DNA of 64,000 nucleotides from Streptomyces sp. CB01635 (lineage in GTDB: Bacteria > Actinomycetota > Actinomycetes > Streptomycetales > Streptomycetaceae). Location: positions 1-64,000 of the forward strand of contig NZ_NNBL01000014.1 of assembly GCF_002803065.1 (NCBI RefSeq), written 5' to 3'. Shown piece by piece: positions 34,470 to 42,972 of the stretch. A program made the position numbers and the translations under genes. The notes beneath the pieces are model-generated. The model was not told where the DNA came from and made no database searches. It saw only the letters and a program-made list of their open reading frames with translations. Numbering within the stretch: position 1 is the stretch's first letter; every line of letters begins with the position of its first letter.

Positions 34470-34991
34470 ATGAGACCGCCGCAAGTCCGCCGCGATCCGG
34501 ACTCAGTGCAAGCTCCGACATGTGCCGCCTCTCGGCAATGGGCCGGCGACCTGCCCGGACTTGGCACGCCCCTAAAGGGGCACCTGTTGACGATCGACAC
34601 CCTCTCCTACAGCCCGGACGGCCACACGTCGGCCGGCGGCAGCGGCGACGGGACGGTCCGGCTATGGGGCAGCACCGACCCCCGAAACGCCGCTCCGGTC
34701 GGCCCCTCCAAGGCCGGCCACACTGACGCGGTCGCATCTCTGACATCCAGTCAGGACGGTCCCACCCTGGCGAGCGGGAGCAACGGCAACATGGTCCGGC
34801 TGCGGGACGCCGCCGGCCCCTCCAATGCCTCCCTCATCGGTCAGTCACTCAGTCCCAGCGCCAAGACAGGCAACTTCCTGTCTTTCAGCCCTCGGAGCCG
34901 CATGCGCTCGACCACTCAAGACGGTCTGACGCGGGAGAGGCGGCACGATTACCTACCGCGCCTCTCTCATGACCCTCCGTGCAAGGAGTAG
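34470..34991 (+). pseudogene. WD40-repeat protein remnant
   Basis: A 173-codon frame with two degenerate WD40 blades: GHLLTIDTLSYSPDGHTSAGGSGDGTVRLWG and GHTDAVASLTSSQDGPTLASGSNGNMVRLRD. The sides are missing: no N-terminal kinase or HTH/NTPase domain as in full Streptomyces WD40 proteins, and the C-terminal third has no blade pattern. The downstream 670 bp (34992-35665) has no convincing gene; a stretch near 35110-35220 (YEALARRPPQTTALRRRLQELS) looks like another gene fragment I cannot name. Confidence 0.6.
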
Positions 34992-35665
34992 CTCGCATGT
35001 AGTTTCCGCACTGCGGGTCTCGGGAGTCGAGGAACATCGGAACGAACACCCTCGGCATGGATCTGTCGGCTCTGGTGGGCGTCTGACGGGACTTCAGTCG
35101 CCGGACGGACGTGACTGGAACCCCACCTACGAAGCGCTCGCCCGGCGGCCTCCTCAGACCACAGCGCTGCGCAGACGCTTGCAGGAGCTCTCCGGCCGGC
35201 TTGCCTCCCACCCGTACTGGCACACGCAGGCCGGGAGATCGGTCAAGCAAGTCGGCCGGTGGAGCGAGTCGTCTCGCAGCCACGGTTGTCGGCGCGACAA
35301 CGAGGGCGATCCAAAGGCGCATCCCGGACCGCCGGGTCGAGCCGCGCGGCGCGCACGGCATACCTCCGACGCAGACTCCGTCGCTGACGCCCTACGTCGA
35401 ACTCCACCGCAAGCCAGAGAGCTGTGCGGGGTGATCGACGCATTCACTCCGGAGTCATGTGCGCCGGCCGTGAGCCTTGCGGCCCCGAGGATGAACACCC
35501 ACGGACCCGGCCCACGGGCTCCGGAACTGACACCTGGCGGTCCCCAGGAGGGCACCGGCGGCGGCTTCACCTACGTACGGCGGCCGGGCAGGAAGGCGCC
35601 CGCGCGGTCGAGGACCTCGGTGATGAACCGGCCGAAACCGTCGTCGCGTCGTCGCCGTACGAAAG

Positions 35666-36805
35666 TCAGGGAGGAGCCTCACGCCCGCCCGGGCCTGCGC
35701 AGGTGCGTGCCGTCGACCAAAGGGACGCCCACACCTTGGAGAGGCGCTGGGCGGGGAACTCGCGGTTGGCAAGCGTCTGCTCGCGAATGGCCTCAGGCAG
35801 ATCAGGCATGGCAAGGAGCCGGTCGCATGCCTGGTAGGAGCCCGCCCAGTCCCCGACGCAGTACGCAGTGATCGAGAACTCGAACAGCAGCCCCCATCGG
35901 TACACCCAAGGGCTGACGAACAGCAGGTCGTCCGGAACAGGCCGGTTGAGACCGGCGGAGGCGAAGGCATGTGCGGCCCGGTAGTGACCCATGGCACGCA
36001 GCCTCGAGCACAGTTGGTAACAGGCTTCCAGCCGCTCGGGCCGTGTCTCCCAGGCGCGCACAAGCGCATCCATGGCGCCTGGCCAGTCGCCCGTCTCGGC
36101 CTTGAGGACACCGGCCTGGAACTGCGAGAAGTAGACCTCTTCCGGCCAGCCACCCATGGCGGCGCGACCCTCGAACAGAGCGATGGCCTCTTCGTTCCTG
36201 CCCATGTCTCGCATGGTCTGAGCCAGGTAGAAGACAGTGCGCGGGTTGTCCGGGTCTCGCTCGAGTTCGGCGCTCAGCAGACGTGCGTCACGCTCGGACT
36301 TGTCGTGCCGCGATCCTCCGTCGGCATGGTCCACGATGGCCAGAGCGTCGAGTCTTGACTGATCGGCCGGCTCGTCGGCGGTGAGGTATTCGTGGGTGAC
36401 ACCCTCGTAGCGCCAGGCGATGTCCCCCCTGACCAACCGCCTGATCCAGTACTCGAAAGCGCCTTCATGCCGCAACATGTAGGCGTCGGCCGTCAGCGGC
36501 GGCAGCGCGTCGTCCTGCCGGATCTCATGGTCGGCATCGAGCAGGAGCAAGTAGTCGGCCTTCCCGCGTGCATGACTGATGTTCAGGCTGCGGTTCTGAC
36601 CGAAATCGACCCACGGCTCCTCGTGAAGCTCGCCGGGGATGTCTCTGAGCGCGTTGCGGATGATCTTCTGCGTGCCGTCCGTGGACCCGGTGTCGGAGAT
36701 CACCCAAGTGGTGATGAGGTCACGGACCGACGCGAGGCAGCGTTCGATGACGCCGGACTCGTTCTTTACGATCATGCATAGGCAAATCGACGGCTGCACA
36801 ATCAT
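35666..36805 (-). CDS. family 2 glycosyltransferase with TPR-like C-terminal region
   Basis: 379 aa. GT-A fold start ICLCMIVKNESGVIERCLASV, nucleotide-sugar motif SDTGSTDGT, and DADHEIRQDD as the DxD metal site. The C-terminal half has helical repeats (FYLAQTMRDMGRNEEAIALFEGRAAMGG), as in SunS/tetratricopeptide-containing GT2 enzymes that glycosylate peptides or proteins. AGGGAG precedes the ATG. The last 30 residues (SKVWASLWSTARTCAGPGGREAPP) look unlike the rest and may result from a frameshift. It sits between two secreted repeat-protein genes, so one of these could be its target; this is inference. Confidence 0.85.
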   Translation of the reverse strand: MIVQPSICLCMIVKNESGVIERCLASVRDLITTWVISDTGSTDGTQKIIRNALRDIPGELHEEPWVDFGQNRSLNISHARGKADYLLLLDADHEIRQDDALPPLTADAYMLRHEGAFEYWIRRLVRGDIAWRYEGVTHEYLTADEPADQSRLDALAIVDHADGGSRHDKSERDARLLSAELERDPDNPRTVFYLAQTMRDMGRNEEAIALFEGRAAMGGWPEEVYFSQFQAGVLKAETGDWPGAMDALVRAWETRPERLEACYQLCSRLRAMGHYRAAHAFASAGLNRPVPDDLLFVSPWVYRWGLLFEFSITAYCVGDWAGSYQACDRLLAMPDLPEAIREQTLANREFPAQRLSKVWASLWSTARTCAGPGGREAPP

Positions 36806-36908
36806 CGGGCTCCCTGTCGGACTGAGCGCGCTTGGTCACGAGGAGCCTGGCCCGGGCCTGCGCGAACCGGCGCAGGCCCGGGCGACAGCCCTCCGCGTCA
36901 TTCCTGTC

Positions 36909-37820
36909 TCACATGCCTGTGGGGGCCCCGCCCGTGGGAGTTCCGCCCGTCGGGGTCCCACCCGTGGGAGTCCCACCGGTAGGAGTCCCACCCGTAGGAG
37001 TCCCACCCGTAGGAGTCCCGCCCGTGGGGGTCCCGCCCGTGGGAGTCCCACCCGTGGGAGTTCCGCCGGTAGGAGTCCCGCCCGTAGGGGTCCCGCCCGT
37101 GGGGGTCCCGCCCGTCGGGGTCCCACCCGTGGGAGTTCCGCCCGTCGGGGTCCCACCCGTGGGAGTCCCACCGGTAGGAGTCCCGCCCGTAGGAGTCCCG
37201 CCCGTCGGGGTCCCACCCGTAGGAGTCCCGCCCGTCGGGGTCCCACCCGTGGGGGTCCCACCCGTCGGAGTCCCGCACGTCGATGTGTTTGAGCCACCCT
37301 GCTGATTGTTCTGACAGACTGGCCCGTTGATTGTTGAATCAATTATCTGGTTGATTTGGTTGATTGTCTGGTTGACCACCGTTGCCGGCAGACCGAGGCT
37401 CTGCGCCTTGGCTTGTGCAGCCGCTGTGCCCTGCGCCCTCGCCTGCGCCGGGGAGGCGCCTCCGCTTATGGCCGCTTTTGCTGCGCTCGTTCCGGCTGCT
37501 GCGACAGCGGACGCCCCAGCTGCACTTCCTGCGGAGTCCCCTCCCGCACTTCCCGTGCAGGACGCGGAACCTACAGAGAAAGGCCCTGTACCCGCGACGG
37601 TCACCGGTCCGATTCGGCCGTCGGAAGAAGAACGCACAGTCTGCCCACCGGGCGAGGCGGTGAACGTTCCATTGGGTGCGAAATTCTCGCCGGTCAGCGA
37701 GCCGCTTGCGACCTGGCAGGTTTGATTCGGGGCTGCGGAGGCCGGCTCCACTACGCCGACAGCCATTCCTCCGACTACCGCAGTCATCGCGGCAGCGCTC
37801 AGTGCTGTTTTCCCTCGCAT
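36909..37820 (-). CDS. secreted protein with about 24 TGGTP repeats
   Basis: 303 aa. Signal peptide MRGKTALSAAAMTAVVGGMAVGVVEPASA. A roughly 150-residue domain follows with a Cys pair (QTCQVASG, SASCTGSAGG), an Ala/Gln helix and IDSTINGPVCQNNQQGGSNTSTCG. The last 120 residues are an uninterrupted GTPTG array. Thr/Pro/Gly repeats of this kind form stiff, often O-glycosylated stalks. AAGGAGAG lies before the ATG. No sorting motif or membrane segment is visible after the array, so the protein may be released or its end may be truncated. Confidence 0.8.
   Translation of the reverse strand: MRGKTALSAAAMTAVVGGMAVGVVEPASAAPNQTCQVASGSLTGENFAPNGTFTASPGGQTVRSSSDGRIGPVTVAGTGPFSVGSASCTGSAGGDSAGSAAGASAVAAAGTSAAKAAISGGASPAQARAQGTAAAQAKAQSLGLPATVVNQTINQINQIIDSTINGPVCQNNQQGGSNTSTCGTPTGGTPTGGTPTGGTPTGGTPTGGTPTGGTPTGGTPTGGTPTGGTPTGGTPTGGTPTGGTPTGGTPTGGTPTGGTPTGGTPTGGTPTGGTPTGGTPTGGTPTGGTPTGGTPTGGAPTGM
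36912..37274. repeat. 15-bp coding minisatellite, about 24 units
   Basis: On the plus strand the unit is close to GTSGGRGTYCCRCCC. Units differ mainly at third codon positions, so the peptide TGGTP stays constant. The array is open in other frames too, which explains several long shadow ORFs over it. Confidence 0.95.
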
Positions 37821-38414
37821 GGAACTCTCCTTAGCCTGCACTTCACCCAGGCGATTGGGGACGTGTCGGTCCAGAGAACACCACGCTAACTCTACTTTTC
37901 CACTAAGGCATCTAGAGTTGCGAGCATTAGTGGTGCACATTACGCTAACTCCGTTCAATTATTCCCGCGACTACAGACCGTACTCGCCGACCGCCCTGAC
38001 CTGCTCGGACGAGCGAAGAGCCGACCTCCCCGGCAACCGATCCGCATTAAATGCCTTCGCAGTCCTCAAATTTGAGGTTGCCACCATACAGGCTGATTCC
38101 ATTCTCGGCGCGAAAGAGAAGTCGAACATTAAATTGATTTCTTGACTAATGCTGCAGGGTGCGGCCGGGTTCATTTCCACGCCGGGGGCGACAGCACGGC
38201 CAAGATGTCGCTACGAATCATTTCTGCCTGTTAATCAGTCGGACAGGGTGAGAATGATTCAAGTATCCCTAAATTACGTCGCAAGACTGCGGAGCACGCG
38301 AACGACGAACAGCCCATGGCCACGGACACAGGGACTCAGACGGGCTCAGGAGAACTCACGGGATGTCGCCCGCTCCACGTGACGCCGACCGCAACCCATC
38401 ATTTTTCGCTCGGT
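37821..38414. promoter_or_regulatory. A/T-rich upstream region of the TGGTP gene
   Basis: About 600 bp, clearly richer in A/T than the rest of the window (for example AATTATTCCCGCGACTACAG and TAATCAGTCGG). No gene recognised. It should contain the promoter of the TGGTP gene. The unusual composition suggests imported DNA. Confidence 0.5.
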
Positions 38415-38620
38415 AGTTGACGACGCCGCGACCGAGAGGGCCAGGCCGAGGAAGAGCCACGACTCACCGGCCTTGGGCGGACCGGTTACCGACCTTGGGC
38501 GGACCGGCGAGGAGATCGATGCCCTCGGAGATGATCCTGGGGACGGCCCACTCGGGATCCGGGTACCGGGTGTTCGCCTGCTCGTCGACGGTCCAGGCCG
38601 TGCGGATCCGCTGCTGTGCG
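38415..38620 (-). pseudogene. RepA-like AAA ATPase remnant
   Basis: The peptide RTAWTVDEQANTRYPDPEWAVPRI then ISEGIDLLAGPPKVG is the start of an AAA_25/RepA-type helicase-loader domain. A second frame continues GPPKAGESWLFLGLALSVAA, the Walker A segment. The frames are split by an imperfect 22-bp tandem duplication at 38466-38509. The rest of the gene is missing. Such ATPases come from plasmids and integrative elements, so this marks an old element. Confidence 0.7.
38466..38509. repeat. imperfect 22-bp tandem duplication
   Basis: 38466-38487 and 38488-38509 share 19 of 22 bases (core CCTTGGGCGGACCGG). It falls exactly on the Walker A region of the AAA remnant and changes the reading frame. 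Confidence 0.85.
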
Positions 38621-38779
38621 GGCTGGGAGCGGTGCGGTTGCGGTCGGGGCTCATCCGGCCTACGGCCCCCCAGCGAACCGAATAGGTCTACGACTGAGAG
38701 CTCGCGCCCCGATGATGCGGGGCCCCGCGGATCACTCCGCGGGGCCCCTGGTCTCGTGGCAGTTTTCAGGCACCCGTCC

Positions 38780-39388
38780 TCAGATGTCGTTGCCACCGCG
38801 GCCGTCGATGACGTCATTGCCGCCGAGACCGAAGATGACGTCGTCACCGGGGGTGCCGATCAGCAGGTTGGCGCGGCTGGTCCCCACGATGGTGGGTGTC
38901 GCGTTGGCGCAGGTGAGAGACGCCCTCGTGGAGGAGATGGTCAGAGTCGGCCGAGCGGCTGTGGCGCTTGCGCCGGTGGTGGCATCGCCGGCCCGGGTGG
39001 GTGAGGCGTAGGACTATCCCGCGCCACCGCCGGTGGCGGCCCCGCCCGGGCTGCCGGAGCCGCTGGCGCCGGAACCGCCCACGACGGCGATCCCGGTCAG
39101 CTGGGTGACCCCGGCGGGCGAGGTGAACACGAACTCGCCACCTCTGTCGCCCGTGGCCGTGTACGTGCAGGTGACGACGTTGCCGCTGGTCTGGGCGGTG
39201 ATTCTCGCGGTGCCGTCGCCAGAGGCTGTGCCGCATTCGGTCTGCGCGTGCGCAGGCGTGGCCATCAGCAGGGGACCAGCGAGACATGCCATCGCGATCG
39301 CGGCCGTCAAAGCCAGCATCCGCAGCGAGATGCGTCGTTCGCGACCTGAAGTCATGTGCCCGTAGCGGGCCTTGACGTGTGCCGACAT
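38780..39388 (-). pseudogene. secreted RTX-type calcium-binding protein gene split by an in-frame amber codon
   Basis: From ATG 39388 (AAGGAG upstream) the frame encodes a signal peptide ending MATPAHA, then a beta-rich region (TARITAQTSGNVVTCTYTATG; FVFTSPAGVTQLTGIAVVGGSG) and a Gly/Ser linker, and stops at TAG 39016-39014. The same frame continues without any shift through SYASPTRAGDATTG to RANLLIGTPGDDVIFGLGG and NDVIDGRGGNDI, ending TGA at 38780. The last part is a two-unit RTX nonapeptide motif. The upstream 125 aa alone would be exported but lack the calcium-binding tail. Either one gene with a nonsense change, or a readthrough gene; the RTX array also looks truncated at its end. Confidence 0.65.
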
Positions 39389-39735
39389 GTGGTGTCCGTC
39401 TCCTTGAGACTGAAAGGTGCATCCGCCCGGCACCGTCACCCTTCTCAGCCGGGTGGGCGCGCGGGGAAGTGCCGGATCGAAAGGCCGTCGAGGCTTCCGC
39501 GACTCCCGGGCAGCTGATCAGATAAGCCCAGGACCGGCAGGCCAACACACCGTGACGGCAGCCAAAGTCCACGCAGCGGGACTACGTCACCAGCGGCGGC
39601 AGCGACAGCACACTGCATCCGCCGTCGGGCGACGCCGTGCAAATGACTCGCGCCGGTGAAGGACTCTCTGCCGTGCCAGGCCGGCAGAGCGGTCGGGCAG
39701 GGCGGTGGTGTTCCGCGCCGGTATCGGGACTGCGG
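39389..39735. other. no gene seen
   Basis: About 350 bp upstream of the RTX-type gene. It should contain its promoter. No supported ORF. Confidence 0.4.
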
Positions 39736-40044
39736 CTATCGGGGCAGGGGTTGGGTCACGCGCCACAGGCGGCGGGGGAAGGCGCCCTCCTCGAAAGCGT
39801 GGACCTCCTTCAGATGCCGGCCGTCCGTCACGGTGTCGACCAGGGTGCGGGGGAAGAAGTGCACTGCGAAACCGGCGTGTTCGTAGATGTCGTCGCCGTG
39901 AGCCGTGCCGGTGTCGTACTGGGCGTCGCCTGCGTGGCGGACCGAGTGGACCAAGGTGCCGCCCGGTCGCAGTACCCGGCCGAGGAAAGGGTTCTTGGGC
40001 TGTCGGACCGACGGGTGCGGGTGGTGGACTGGCTGGTCACTCAC
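39736..40044 (-). pseudogene. C-terminal fragment of a SAM-dependent methyltransferase
   Basis: A 102-codon frame with VLRPGGTLVHSVRHAGDAQYDTG, then HGDDIYEHAGFAVHFFPRTLV and AFEEGAFPRRLWRVTQ, typical of the end of a class I methyltransferase (post-motif III). The glycine-rich SAM-binding half is missing; the first 25 residues are unrelated. It lies directly downstream of arsM and was probably cut by the event that placed the ars module here. Confidence 0.65.
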
Positions 40045-40066
40045 GTGAGGCCTCCCCGTTCGCGGC

Positions 40067-40849
40067 TCAGGCGGTGCCGTTCGGGCAGCGTACGGCTGTG
40101 GGCTTGGCGGCTCGGACTGTCGCTGCGTGCATTCCGTCGGCTACGGCGTGGGTCGGGGTGATGTCGATGTCCGTGAACCCGGCCGACTCCAGCCCCTCTC
40201 GGTACTCGCTGAAGGACAGGGCTCCGGCGATGCAACCCACGTAGTCGCCGCGTTCGACCCGCTGGGGAGAGGTGAGTTCGTCGTCGGCGACGACGTCTGA
40301 AATACCGATGCGGCCGCTGGTGACCAGGACCCGGAACATCTCGGCGAAGACCGCCTGCTTGTCGGTGGACAGGTTGATGACGCAGTTGGAGATGACCACG
40401 TCGACCGTGTTCGCGGGCAGCGGGATCGCCTCGATCGTGCCCTTGAGGAACTCGACGTTCGGGGCGCCGGCCTTGCGCTGATTGGCGAGGGCGAGCGCGA
40501 GCATCTCCTCGGTCATGTCCAGCCCGTACGCCTTGCCGGTCGGGCCGACCCGGCGGGCGGACAGCAGGACGTCGATGCCGCCGCCCGAGCCCAGGTCGAG
40601 GCCGACCTCCCCTTCGTGGAGGTCGGCGACGGCGGTGGGGTTGCCGCAGCCGAGTGAGGCGGCGACCGCCTCGGCCGGGAGAGCGTCACGCTCGTCGGCC
40701 GCGTAGAGGGTGGCGCCGAAGTGGTCGTCGATCTCGATGGCCTGCGGGCCGCAGCACGCGGTGCCGCCCTCGGTGACCTGGGTGGCGGCAGCCGCGTATC
40801 GCTCGCGGACCGTCTCACGTACATGCAGGTCAGGATGCCGCTCACTCAT
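40067..40849 (-). CDS. arsM: arsenite S-adenosylmethionine methyltransferase
   Basis: 260 aa. Methylates As(III) using SAM, giving volatile or excreted methylarsenicals. SAM motif I is [17 protein letters not shown], motif II is [11 protein letters not shown]. The As-binding cysteines are present: C68 in [13 protein letters not shown], Cys in [11 protein letters not shown] and Cys in [11 protein letters not shown], plus an N-terminal CC pair (TACCGPQ). Divergent from arsR with 92 bp between, so both are likely under ArsR control. Confidence 0.95.
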   Translation of the reverse strand: MSERHPDLHVRETVRERYAAAATQVTEGGTACCGPQAIEIDDHFGATLYAADERDALPAEAVAASLGCGNPTAVADLHEGEVGLDLGSGGGIDVLLSARRVGPTGKAYGLDMTEEMLALALANQRKAGAPNVEFLKGTIEAIPLPANTVDVVISNCVINLSTDKQAVFAEMFRVLVTSGRIGISDVVADDELTSPQRVERGDYVGCIAGALSFSEYREGLESAGFTDIDITPTHAVADGMHAATVRAAKPTAVRCPNGTA

Positions 40850-40882
40850 GACGCCGGCCCTCCGGTTGTGGTTCTGACGGCT

Positions 40883-40951
40883 GTTTTGATGCTTCTCGAT
40901 ACAACCTTGCGCTCTGGATCGAACCTCGTCAATATAGAAGTATGTCAAAAC
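40883..40951. promoter_or_regulatory. candidate ArsR operator dyad between arsM and arsR
   Basis: GTTTTGATGCTTCT (40883-40896) is mirrored by AGAAGTATGTCAAAAC (40936-40951), an imperfect dyad with a 39-nt spacer. The right arm covers the arsR start codon. Two GTCAA repeats also flank the right arm. Binding of ArsR here would shut both divergent promoters; this is inference. Confidence 0.35.
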
Positions 40952-41343
40952 AAGAGCTTGTGGTGCTCGATCAGACGGCGGATGAACACGGGTGCTGTCC
41001 CCGGTTGCTGACCGCGCCACTCGACGAGAACCAGGCCGTTGAGCTGGCCAAAGTCTTCAAGGCCCTGGGCGACCCGGTGCGGCTGCGGCTTCTGTCGATG
41101 ATCGCCTCAAGCGAGGGCGGCGAGATCTGCGTCTGCGACCTCACGCCCGCCTTCGGCCTGTCCCAGCCGACGATCTCCCACCACCTCAAGCTCCTGCGAC
41201 AGGCCGGCCTCATCGACTCCGAACGACGCGGAACCTGGGTGTACTACTGGCTGGTGCCCGAGATGACCGACAAGCTCGCCGGGATCCTGACCCGCCCTGC
41301 CGGGACGGCCGCGGCAGCCGGGTCCGCCGGGTCCGCCTCGTGA
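40942..41343 (+). CDS. arsR: ArsR-family arsenic-sensing repressor
   Basis: 133 aa. Winged helix-turn-helix with LAKVFKALGDPVRLRLLSMI and recognition helix LSQPTISHHLKLLRQAGL. The metal-binding ICVCDL (C63, C65) lies at the start of the DNA-binding helix, as in E. coli-type As(III) sensors; C18/C19 in HGCCPRL could give a third ligand. First gene of arsR-acr3-arsC; its stop overlaps the acr3 GTG start by 4 bp. Confidence 0.95.
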   Translation: MSKQELVVLDQTADEHGCCPRLLTAPLDENQAVELAKVFKALGDPVRLRLLSMIASSEGGEICVCDLTPAFGLSQPTISHHLKLLRQAGLIDSERRGTWVYYWLVPEMTDKLAGILTRPAGTAAAAGSAGSAS

Positions 41344-42482
41344 CCGAGACAGCCACCGCGCCGCCCTCGGGCCCGGTTTCGGCCCGGCTGTCGTTCCTGG
41401 ACCGGTTCCTCGCGGTATGGATTCTTGCCGCGATGGCCGTCGGCCTCGGGCTCGGACGCCTGGTCCCCGGGCTCGGCGACGCCCTCGCCGAGGTCATCGT
41501 CGCCGGCGTCTCGTTGCCGATCGCGCTGGGCCTGCTCGTGATGATGTACCCAGTGCTCGCGAAGGTCCGTTACGACCGGCTCGACACCGTCACCCGCGAC
41601 CGCCGCCTGGTCATTCCCTCCCTGGTCCTGAACTGGGTGCTCGGCCCGGCACTGATGTTCGCGCTCGCCTGGATCCTCCTGCCGGATCTGCCCGCGTACC
41701 GCACCGGCCTGATCATTGTCGGCCTCGCCCGCTGCATCGCCATGGTCGTCATCTGGAACGACCTCGCGTGCGGCGACCGCGAGGCCGCCGCCGTCCTGGT
41801 CGCCCTCAACTCCCTGTTCCAGGTACTGGCGTTCAGCCTGCTCGGCTGGTTCTACCTCTCCGTGCTCCCCGGGTGGCTCGGCCTGGAGCAGACCGCGCTC
41901 GACGTGTCCGTATGGGAGATCGCCCGCAGTGTCCTGATCTTCCTCGGCGTCCCGCTGCTCGCCGGATACCTGACCCGCCGGCTCGGCGAGAGGGCCAAGG
42001 GCCGCACTTGGTACGAGGCGAAGCTGATCCCGCGTATCGGACCGTTCGCCCTGTACGGGCTGCTGTTCACCGTCGTCGTGCTCTTCGCCCTCCAGGGCGA
42101 CGCGATCACTTCCCAGCCGCTGGACGTCGTCCGCATCGCGCTTCCGCTGCTGGTGTACTTCGCCGTCATGTGGGCCGGGTCCATGGCCCTGGGCAAGGCC
42201 CTCGGTCTCGATCACCCGCGTGCCACCACGCTCGCCTTCACCGCCGCCGGCAACAACTTCGAGCTCGCCATCGCGGTCGCCATCGCCACCTTCGGCGCCA
42301 CCAGCGGCCAGGCCCTCGCCGGTGTCGTCGGTCCGCTCATCGAAGTGCCGGTTCTCGTCGGCCTCGTTCACGTCGCCCTGGCCGCCCGCCGCTATTTCCC
42401 CCGGCCCGGCCCCGTGGTCGCCGAACCGGACACCCCTGCCGCCGAACCCGCCCCCATCGAGGAGGGCCCCGCTCGTGCCTGA
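41340..42482 (+). CDS. acr3: Acr3-family arsenite efflux permease
   Basis: 380 aa, ten membrane segments. Acr3 hallmarks: PIALGLLVMMYPVLAKVRY near the start, the essential Cys in GLARCIAMVVIWNDLACGD, and FTAAGNNFELAIAVAIATFG. Exports As(III) by proton antiport. The GTG start overlaps the arsR stop (GTGA), and the next gene starts inside its last codons, so all three are translationally coupled. A Pro/Ala/Glu tail follows the last membrane segment. Confidence 0.95.
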   Translation: MTETATAPPSGPVSARLSFLDRFLAVWILAAMAVGLGLGRLVPGLGDALAEVIVAGVSLPIALGLLVMMYPVLAKVRYDRLDTVTRDRRLVIPSLVLNWVLGPALMFALAWILLPDLPAYRTGLIIVGLARCIAMVVIWNDLACGDREAAAVLVALNSLFQVLAFSLLGWFYLSVLPGWLGLEQTALDVSVWEIARSVLIFLGVPLLAGYLTRRLGERAKGRTWYEAKLIPRIGPFALYGLLFTVVVLFALQGDAITSQPLDVVRIALPLLVYFAVMWAGSMALGKALGLDHPRATTLAFTAAGNNFELAIAVAIATFGATSGQALAGVVGPLIEVPVLVGLVHVALAARRYFPRPGPVVAEPDTPAAEPAPIEEGPARA

Positions 42483-42882
42483 CCCCAAGCCCTCCGTGCT
42501 CTTCGTCTGCGTCCACAACGCCGGGCGTTCCCAGATGGCCGCCGCCTGGCTCACCCACCTCGCCGGCGACCGCGTCGAAGTCCGCTCCGCGGGATCCGCC
42601 CCCGCCGACACCATCAACCCCGCCGTCGTGGAAGCCATGCACGAGGCCGGCATCGACATCTCCGCCGAGGCGCCCAAGATCCTCACCGTCGAAGCCGTCC
42701 AGGCATCCGACGTCGTCATCACCATGGGCTGCGGCGACACCTGCCCCGTCTTCCCGGGCAAGCGCTACCTCGACTGGAAACTGGACGACCCCGCCGGTCA
42801 GGGCGTCGCCGCCGTACGGCCCATTCGCGACGCGATCGAGTCCCTGGTCCAGGGTCTGATCACGGAGATCGCTCCCCAGTAG
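42475..42882 (+). CDS. arsC: arsenate reductase, low-molecular-weight phosphatase type
   Basis: 135 aa, GTG start, GAGGAGG upstream. Reduces As(V) to As(III) for export. P-loop C12-VHNAGR18-S, with FVCVHNAGRSQMAAAW typical of the family, and a Cys pair C86/C90 in MGCGDTCP that can relay electrons to thioredoxin or mycothiol. The aspartate DPAG loop (WKLDDPAGQG) is the general acid. It overlaps acr3 by 8 bp and ends at a long inverted repeat. Confidence 0.95.
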   Translation: MPDPKPSVLFVCVHNAGRSQMAAAWLTHLAGDRVEVRSAGSAPADTINPAVVEAMHEAGIDISAEAPKILTVEAVQASDVVITMGCGDTCPVFPGKRYLDWKLDDPAGQGVAAVRPIRDAIESLVQGLITEIAPQ

Positions 42883-42911
42883 TCCGCAGATCCCAACTCG
42901 TCGCTGCCACC

Positions 42912-42972
42912 AGGGGCTTTCGTTTGGCCAGGCCGGATCCGGGAGCGGGGTCTGATCCAAACGAAAGCCCCT
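42912..42972. terminator. bidirectional terminator between arsC and sulP
   Basis: A perfect 16-bp inverted repeat, AGGGGCTTTCGTTTGG and CCAAACGAAAGCCCCT, with a 29-nt loop. The right arm touches the TAG stop of the converging sulP gene. Confidence 0.8.

Noticed and set aside
36912-37274. Looks like a CRISPR array at first glance (many short repeats)
   Set aside because: Repeats are contiguous 15-bp units without spacers and lie inside a coding frame; no cas genes nearby.
36832-37305. Plus-strand frame of VPPVG repeats (elastin-like)
   Set aside because: It is the complement of the TGGTP array. No signal peptide or ribosome binding site in this direction, while the minus-strand frame has both.
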